This document shows positions 59,679-64,000 of a DNA stretch of 64,000 nt, piece by piece. Position 1 is the stretch's first letter. Each line of letters begins with the position of its first letter. Location: positions 1-64,000 of the forward strand of contig JBAZHC010000009.1 of the NCBI GenBank assembly GCA_041652575.1, read 5' to 3'. The notes below the pieces were generated by a model. It made no database searches. It had not been told where the DNA came from and saw only the letters and a list, made by a program, of their open reading frames with translations. The position numbers and the translations under genes are program-made. This DNA is from Phycisphaerae bacterium. Its GTDB lineage: Bacteria > Planctomycetota > Phycisphaerae > Sedimentisphaerales > UBA12454.

Positions 59679-60155
59679 TTATTTAGACTCCTGTTCCTTG
59701 TCGGCGGAAATCATATCGTATTCGAGCTCGAAACTTACTTTATGTCTCGCTTCCTCCTCGGCCAGTTCCATCAGAACTTCCCGAAGCGACGGCCTGGTTA
59801 CCCTCGGCAGCAGATCGACATATAATCTGAAGGACGTTTTTTCCTTTCCCATTGCAAAAATCAGCAGGTTCTCATAATCCATCTGCATAACCTTTGCCAT
59901 ATCGACCATATAATCGAGCGGTTTCGGCAAAAATGTATTGTTTGCCGCATAAGGCTTTACCACGCTGCCGAGCTTCATTAGTTCAAGTTCGAGTTTTGCC
60001 TTGTGTTCGAGCTCATCGGCGGCAAATTCAACGCACAATGCCCGAATCTGCGGATTATCCGTGTATTGCGAAAGCAGGTTGTAAAAAACGTTGGCCTCTA
60101 CCTCTCTGCCGACAGCAAAACGCAGAACATCCTCAACACTTTCAAGATTTGCCAT
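59679..60155 (-). CDS. Ferritin-like/rubrerythrin-type di-iron protein
   Basis: A 158-residue four-helix protein: GREVEANVFYNLL, ADELEHKAKLELELMKLG, GKEKTSFRLYVDLL and EEEARHKVSFELEYD. The two ExxH units and the accompanying glutamates are the di-iron ligands of the rubrerythrin/ferritin-like superfamily. No C-terminal rubredoxin domain, so it is the short form. It probably acts in peroxide or iron handling. It faces the histidine kinase tail to tail. Confidence 0.85.
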   Translation of the reverse strand: MANLESVEDVLRFAVGREVEANVFYNLLSQYTDNPQIRALCVEFAADELEHKAKLELELMKLGSVVKPYAANNTFLPKPLDYMVDMAKVMQMDYENLLIFAMGKEKTSFRLYVDLLPRVTRPSLREVLMELAEEEARHKVSFELEYDMISADKEQESK

Positions 60156-60430
60156 TTTTTACCTTCCTCGAAAGTAGAAATAATTATAGCTATATATTGG
60201 ATGAGTTCCATTATTTTTTTATTACGCTAAATGCCGAGAGACAAAACAGACAGTAAAGGTCTGATAAAATCCTTTTTCCAAATAAGATAGAGGTTTAAGA
60301 ATATTATTAGACAGTAAAATTACACATTTTTTTACAATATAAATTTATCGAAGGCCCTTATTTGCCGATAATACAGACAGTTATATCAGGGAGATATTAC
60401 CAAAAATAATTTTGCAAAAGGTACTTTTTT

Positions 60431-61723
60431 ATGAGTCGTATAGAGCCGCAGCAGTACCTTGATTTTGCACCTGTGATATTTGTTGCACTGGATATTGACG
60501 GCAACATAATGGTCGCCAATAAAAAGACCTGTCAGTTGCTCCGGTGCGGACGGGACCAGATAATCGGCAAAAACTGGTTTGAAAATTTCCTGCCGGAAGA
60601 AATAAGGCCGGCCATCAGACAATTTCATCAACAGCTTATCGCCAGTCAGACAGGAACTATTACATATCATGAAAATCCCATAGTTGCCTTAGATGGAAAA
60701 CAGCGGATTATCGCCTGGCACAATATGCCGATTTGCGATGACAGCGGAAAAGTTACCGGTATGCTGGCCGCAGGCGAGGATATTACAGAGAAAAAACTGA
60801 TTGAGGAAGACCTTGAAAATGCCCGCAAGCAGGCCAAACAGATGGCTGAACAGGCAGACAAGGCAAACCACGCCAAAGGCGAGTTTCTCGCACATATGAG
60901 CCATGAAATACGTACTCCGATGAATGCCATAATCGGGTTTAGTGAAATCCTGTCGGAGCAGCAGTTGACTGCCGAGCAGGCTGAATATGTAGGCATTATC
61001 AAACAGAGTTCGGAAAATCTGCTTGAGATTATAAATGACATTCTCGATTTTTCTAAAATAGAGTCGGGCATACTTGATATGGATATTATGGAATTTTCGC
61101 TGGACGACCTGATAATTGCCATTGCGGCTCTTATGGGCCATTTGGCAAGGCAGAAGCAGCTTGATTTTAAGGTTATCCCTCAGACATCTCTGCCGGAAAG
61201 AATTAAAACCGACCCTGCCAGGCTTAGGCAGTGCCTTATCAATCTCTTGAGTAATGCGATAAAGTTTACCGAGCGGGGGCACGTATATTTATATCTGCGG
61301 TATCAGCGGGCAGGGGACAAAGCGGAATTGGTTTTTGATGTTGAGGATACGGGCATAGGAATACCGCATGACAAACAGGCGATAATATTTAACGCTTTTA
61401 CGCAGGTCGATGCCGGCACAGCGAGAAAATATGGCGGAACAGGGCTGGGACTTGCAATAACAAAACAGCTTACAGAAATACTTGGCGGAAAATTGAGTCT
61501 AAAAAGCGCGGCCGGCAAAGGTTCGGTATTTACGATTGTGCTTAATACTGAATTGCTGACTTCGCAGCAGAGGATGCTTGGGCAGCAGGATTTTTTGCAT
61601 CTTATAAATTTAGAAAATATGGCACACGCAGGAGCAAACCCTGATATGGCAATTATGAACGAGGACAAGGCTGCCGAGGAGTTATGCGAAAATGAAGTAG
61701 CCGTCATTCGGCTAAATAACTAA
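60431..61723 (+). CDS. PAS histidine kinase (second)
   Basis: A 430-residue kinase without membrane segment: PAS domain (about 8-125, TQYHENPIVALDG-like region with PAC), a short coiled coil, HisKA with HMSHEIRTPMNAIIGFSEIL, and HATPase (LINLLSNAIKFTERG, DTGIGIPHDKQAIIF, GGTGLGLAITKQL). No receiver domain is attached, and no response regulator follows. It may use the regulator at 58014. The 275-base upstream gap holds no recognisable gene. Confidence 0.9.
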   Translation: MSRIEPQQYLDFAPVIFVALDIDGNIMVANKKTCQLLRCGRDQIIGKNWFENFLPEEIRPAIRQFHQQLIASQTGTITYHENPIVALDGKQRIIAWHNMPICDDSGKVTGMLAAGEDITEKKLIEEDLENARKQAKQMAEQADKANHAKGEFLAHMSHEIRTPMNAIIGFSEILSEQQLTAEQAEYVGIIKQSSENLLEIINDILDFSKIESGILDMDIMEFSLDDLIIAIAALMGHLARQKQLDFKVIPQTSLPERIKTDPARLRQCLINLLSNAIKFTERGHVYLYLRYQRAGDKAELVFDVEDTGIGIPHDKQAIIFNAFTQVDAGTARKYGGTGLGLAITKQLTEILGGKLSLKSAAGKGSVFTIVLNTELLTSQQRMLGQQDFLHLINLENMAHAGANPDMAIMNEDKAAEELCENEVAVIRLNN

Positions 61724-61825
61724 GGATACCTCTAAAAACCCCCATCTTTTCACTCTGTTTTATATTCTTCTTTTGTTCTGAAATGGGCTGTCCTTAATTA
61801 TGATAAATTCGGTAATTAAATAAGG

Positions 61826-62626
61826 TTATTTCTTTTTCTCGCCCATAAGTTTCACAATCGTCGGCTCCACAGCCTCGGCCCATATCTGATAACCCTTTTC
61901 GTTCGGGTGCACCAGGTCGGGCATTATCTCCCTGGTAAGCACGCCCTTTTTGTTTAAAAACTTTTTATTTATATTCAAATAAAATATCATTTTATTATCG
62001 GCGATTTTCGAGGCGAGTTTGTTTGCCTGATCGTTCTTTTCCCACATCAGATTCATTGTGGCATCGGATTTTTTGTTTCTCATTTGTTTCCCATAGCCTC
62101 TCGGGAAAATTCCCAGCACTAAAACCTTAGTCTCCGGCAGTTTTGTTCTCAGTTGACAAACGACAGCCTTAATGCCGTCGGCGATTTGTTCAGCCGATGA
62201 ATCTACGTCGTTATTTATTCCAATCAATATTACCGCGAGTTTCGGGTTGATACCATCGATTTCACCGTTTTGCAGCCGCCATAGAACGTGCTGAGTGCAG
62301 TCTCCGTTAAAGCCCATATTAACAGCATTGCGACCTGCATAATACTTATCCCACACTTTTTTGCCGACCCCTCCCCAGCCTTGTGTGATTGAATCGCCAA
62401 TTATTATCAAATCAACATTTCCCTGCCTGACCCTGTCAATGACAGCCTGATGGCGCGGCAGCCACCAGTCCTTTTTTTTGGCTCTCGATTCCGGAGTAAC
62501 CGCGGCATGCGAGCCGATTTTTACATCACAGGGATTAGCTTTTGTCCGACCAAATAAACCAGCCTGACAGGTATTGCCGTATAAAATTGCTGTAATGATT
62601 AACGCCAGGAAAAATAACTTTTTCAC
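61826..62626 (-). CDS. Secreted SGNH/GDSL hydrolase
   Basis: A 266-residue exported esterase: signal peptide at residues 1-22 (FFLALIITAILYGNTCQA), catalytic Ser in IIGDSITQGWGG, Gly/Asn in MGFNGDCTQHVLWRL and ILIGINNDVD, catalytic Asp/His in DLVHPNEKGYQIW. The family pattern resembles platelet-activating-factor acetylhydrolase-like SGNH enzymes found with glycan-degrading genes. GTG start 62626 with AGGAG upstream. It may deacylate the substrate of the adjacent large protein. Confidence 0.88.
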   Translation of the reverse strand: MKKLFFLALIITAILYGNTCQAGLFGRTKANPCDVKIGSHAAVTPESRAKKKDWWLPRHQAVIDRVRQGNVDLIIIGDSITQGWGGVGKKVWDKYYAGRNAVNMGFNGDCTQHVLWRLQNGEIDGINPKLAVILIGINNDVDSSAEQIADGIKAVVCQLRTKLPETKVLVLGIFPRGYGKQMRNKKSDATMNLMWEKNDQANKLASKIADNKMIFYLNINKKFLNKKGVLTREIMPDLVHPNEKGYQIWAEAVEPTIVKLMGEKKK

Positions 62627-62692
62627 AACAAATACTCCTAAAAAATAGATAACTTTACGTTTTATGGTTTTGACACATCTTTCAAAGAGAAA

Positions 62693-64000
62693 TCATGTTT
62701 CTATTTCAAAACGCAAACCATTCAGATTACCGAATTTTAACAGGTAATAATCGTTTTGCCAGTCCAACGGCTGTAAATCACCGGAAAGCCACTGTTCAAC
62801 AGCTTTGCGGAAATCCGGTTCGTTGAAATGCGGTACGAAATGCTCAGGAGTAACCCATATCGGTTCACCTTGAGGATGATGATGCGGGCCAAGTAAATTA
62901 CACAATGAACCATAAAGGATCAATTCAATTTCCCTGGCGTTTTGCATTTCCTGCGTAATTAAGATTTTAGATTGTCTGCCGATGATATAGCCTGCGTGTA
63001 TGCCATCGAGTTTGATTTCAATCACAGGAGCGTTAAATGTGTTAATACGCAGGAAGACGCGAGCATTTTCAGGAAAATTAATATTATCAAGCATGCCCTT
63101 AAGGCTGATACGGCCGGAATAAAATGGCAAGCCCTGCAATGTAAAATCTCCGGTTTCAATTGACTTCGGGGCTGTGAGCATTGCTGAGCCGGCGGTGAGT
63201 TTATGAATATTTGTTTTAAAAGGATCCTGTGATACGGCTGCGTTTATATCTATCCGGGCCTCAATGCTAAAATCGCCGATGATATAAATCGGTTCGATTT
63301 CCGTTCCGTAACGTGCCCACATATCCTCGGTACTGCTCAAGTCGCCAAATCTGAAATTATTATAATGCAGCTTAATTTCATTTTTGCCCCGGCATATTTG
63401 CTTAGCGATATCAATTGGCAGCCATCGCGGATCTTTCCAGTACGGCAAACCATTGTAAACTGCCTCTATATCATTAATGCAGATACTGCAATATTCCGGG
63501 TGCTCGATAATGAGATGAAGCTTGCGGCCGGTGAGTTTTTCTTTGTCAGCATTGAATGTGTACTTGAGTGTCAGCGGACCCGTATAACGGGTTTCGTTCA
63601 TAAGTTTCTGAATAGCCGTAAGCGGCAGGGGCGTTTGGGACCAATCAGCTTCTGTACGATAAAGAGCGCAATCCAGAGGCATAGAGTTGTCATCAAGGCG
63701 AGTAACCTGCCAGTTGATCGAGTCTAACTGGATTTGCCTTGTAACTACCGGTTCGATGTTTGACTTGAGGGATTGGGGCAAAGGCGAAAGGTTTAAAAGC
63801 AACACTTCGGCAGGTTCGAAATGGGCATCAATTATAAACGCATCCTTGTCGGTATGTCCTGTAACTGGTTTGCAATCGCCTGTCCAGAAATCCAGAAGTC
63901 GGGCACTTTGCCAATTACCAGCCAATTCGATACGGCAGTCAATAGCAGCCAATCTGTTTAAGTTTGCCAGATACGCCAGACGCGTCCCGTCTTCAAGATC
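62693..64000 (-). CDS. C-terminal part of a large, probably carbohydrate-active protein
   Basis: The frame is open to the window edge, so the N terminus lies outside. At least 435 residues. The visible part contains beta-sandwich segments: ARLLDFWTGDCKPVTGHTDK, AHFEPAEVLLLNLSPLPQSL, KLHLIIEHPEYCSICINDIE, GKNEIKLHYNNFRFGDLSS, VFLRINTFNAPVIEIKLDGI, and ELILYGSLCNLLGPHHHPQG. This pattern is found near the ends of large planctomycete and Bacteroidetes glycoside hydrolases. The family cannot be fixed without the catalytic domain. It neighbours an SGNH esterase. Confidence 0.6.
   Translation of the reverse strand, partial: DLEDGTRLAYLANLNRLAAIDCRIELAGNWQSARLLDFWTGDCKPVTGHTDKDAFIIDAHFEPAEVLLLNLSPLPQSLKSNIEPVVTRQIQLDSINWQVTRLDDNSMPLDCALYRTEADWSQTPLPLTAIQKLMNETRYTGPLTLKYTFNADKEKLTGRKLHLIIEHPEYCSICINDIEAVYNGLPYWKDPRWLPIDIAKQICRGKNEIKLHYNNFRFGDLSSTEDMWARYGTEIEPIYIIGDFSIEARIDINAAVSQDPFKTNIHKLTAGSAMLTAPKSIETGDFTLQGLPFYSGRISLKGMLDNINFPENARVFLRINTFNAPVIEIKLDGIHAGYIIGRQSKILITQEMQNAREIELILYGSLCNLLGPHHHPQGEPIWVTPEHFVPHFNEPDFRKAVEQWLSGDLQPLDWQNDYYLLKFGNLNGLRFEIET

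Noticed and set aside
1..64000. tRNA, rRNA and CRISPR loci
   Set aside because: No cloverleaf-like T-loop and acceptor pairs, no rRNA-like conserved blocks and no regularly spaced direct repeats were found by eye on either strand.

Overview
The window reads as chromosomal DNA of a mesophilic Gram-negative bacterium, most likely Planctomycetota of the Phycisphaerae/Sedimentisphaerales type. This placement is an inference. It rests on the moderate GC content, a pseudopilin operon that includes a LamG-bearing pseudopilin, many secreted proteins without strong relatives, an EF-P with a P-G-N loop, and proteins ending in E-P-N-D-A-N tails. No rRNA, tRNA, CRISPR array or intact insertion sequence was seen.

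Layout. 1-2.5 kb: an ICMT-like membrane methyltransferase and the redox repressor rex with a good Rex operator, then about 0.8 kb of repeats and decayed sequence. 2.5-6.2 kb: an AT-rich defence island with a restriction endonuclease plus beta-class methyltransferase, a DinJ/YafQ toxin-antitoxin pair and an HNH-AP2 nuclease with its own promoter. 6.3-11.7 kb: a Gld-like ABC system (ATPase, permease, GldG-like protein, DUF4340-like protein, small tail protein). 11.7-15 kb: LysE transporter, two YkgJ cysteine-cluster proteins, an MNT/HEPN pair and an HNH nuclease; two genes here carry the same in-frame coding repeat. 15-33 kb: housekeeping genes ilvD, two lipoproteins, HIT, dgt-like, pgpA, a large kinase-like membrane protein, purA, uppS, cdsA, phoH, pgpH-like, ybeY, recO and efp. 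The run uppS-cdsA and phoH-pgpH-ybeY-recO is a lipid/envelope and RNA-maturation neighbourhood.

33-38 kb: a LacI regulator next to a secreted DUF4185-like lipoprotein, then a second ABC ATPase/permease pair. 38-45 kb: mtaB, then a plus-strand operon of a PilM-PilN-like fusion with two membrane-anchored proteins of unknown family. 45-47 kb: a glycogen-synthase-like glycosyltransferase. 47-57.8 kb: a minus-strand type II secretion/type IV pilus-like operon in the order E, F, G, H, I-like, LamG pseudopilin, K/PilX-like, L (PilM/N), M (PilO), D. 58-64 kb: a response regulator/histidine kinase pair, a ferritin-like protein, a second histidine kinase, an SGNH hydrolase and the C-terminal part of a large probable carbohydrate-active protein cut by the window edge.

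The most unusual signals are the many small repeat families. One is translated in frame inside two unrelated genes. One is an inverted-repeat element of 118 and 186 bp found about 52 kb apart. Others supply gene ends or overlap starts. Other strong leads are the PilM/N fusion operon of unknown output, the multi-module minor pseudopilin, the kinase-like membrane protein, and a leader in which one arm can pair with two alternative partners, the second of which adjoins a ribosome binding site.
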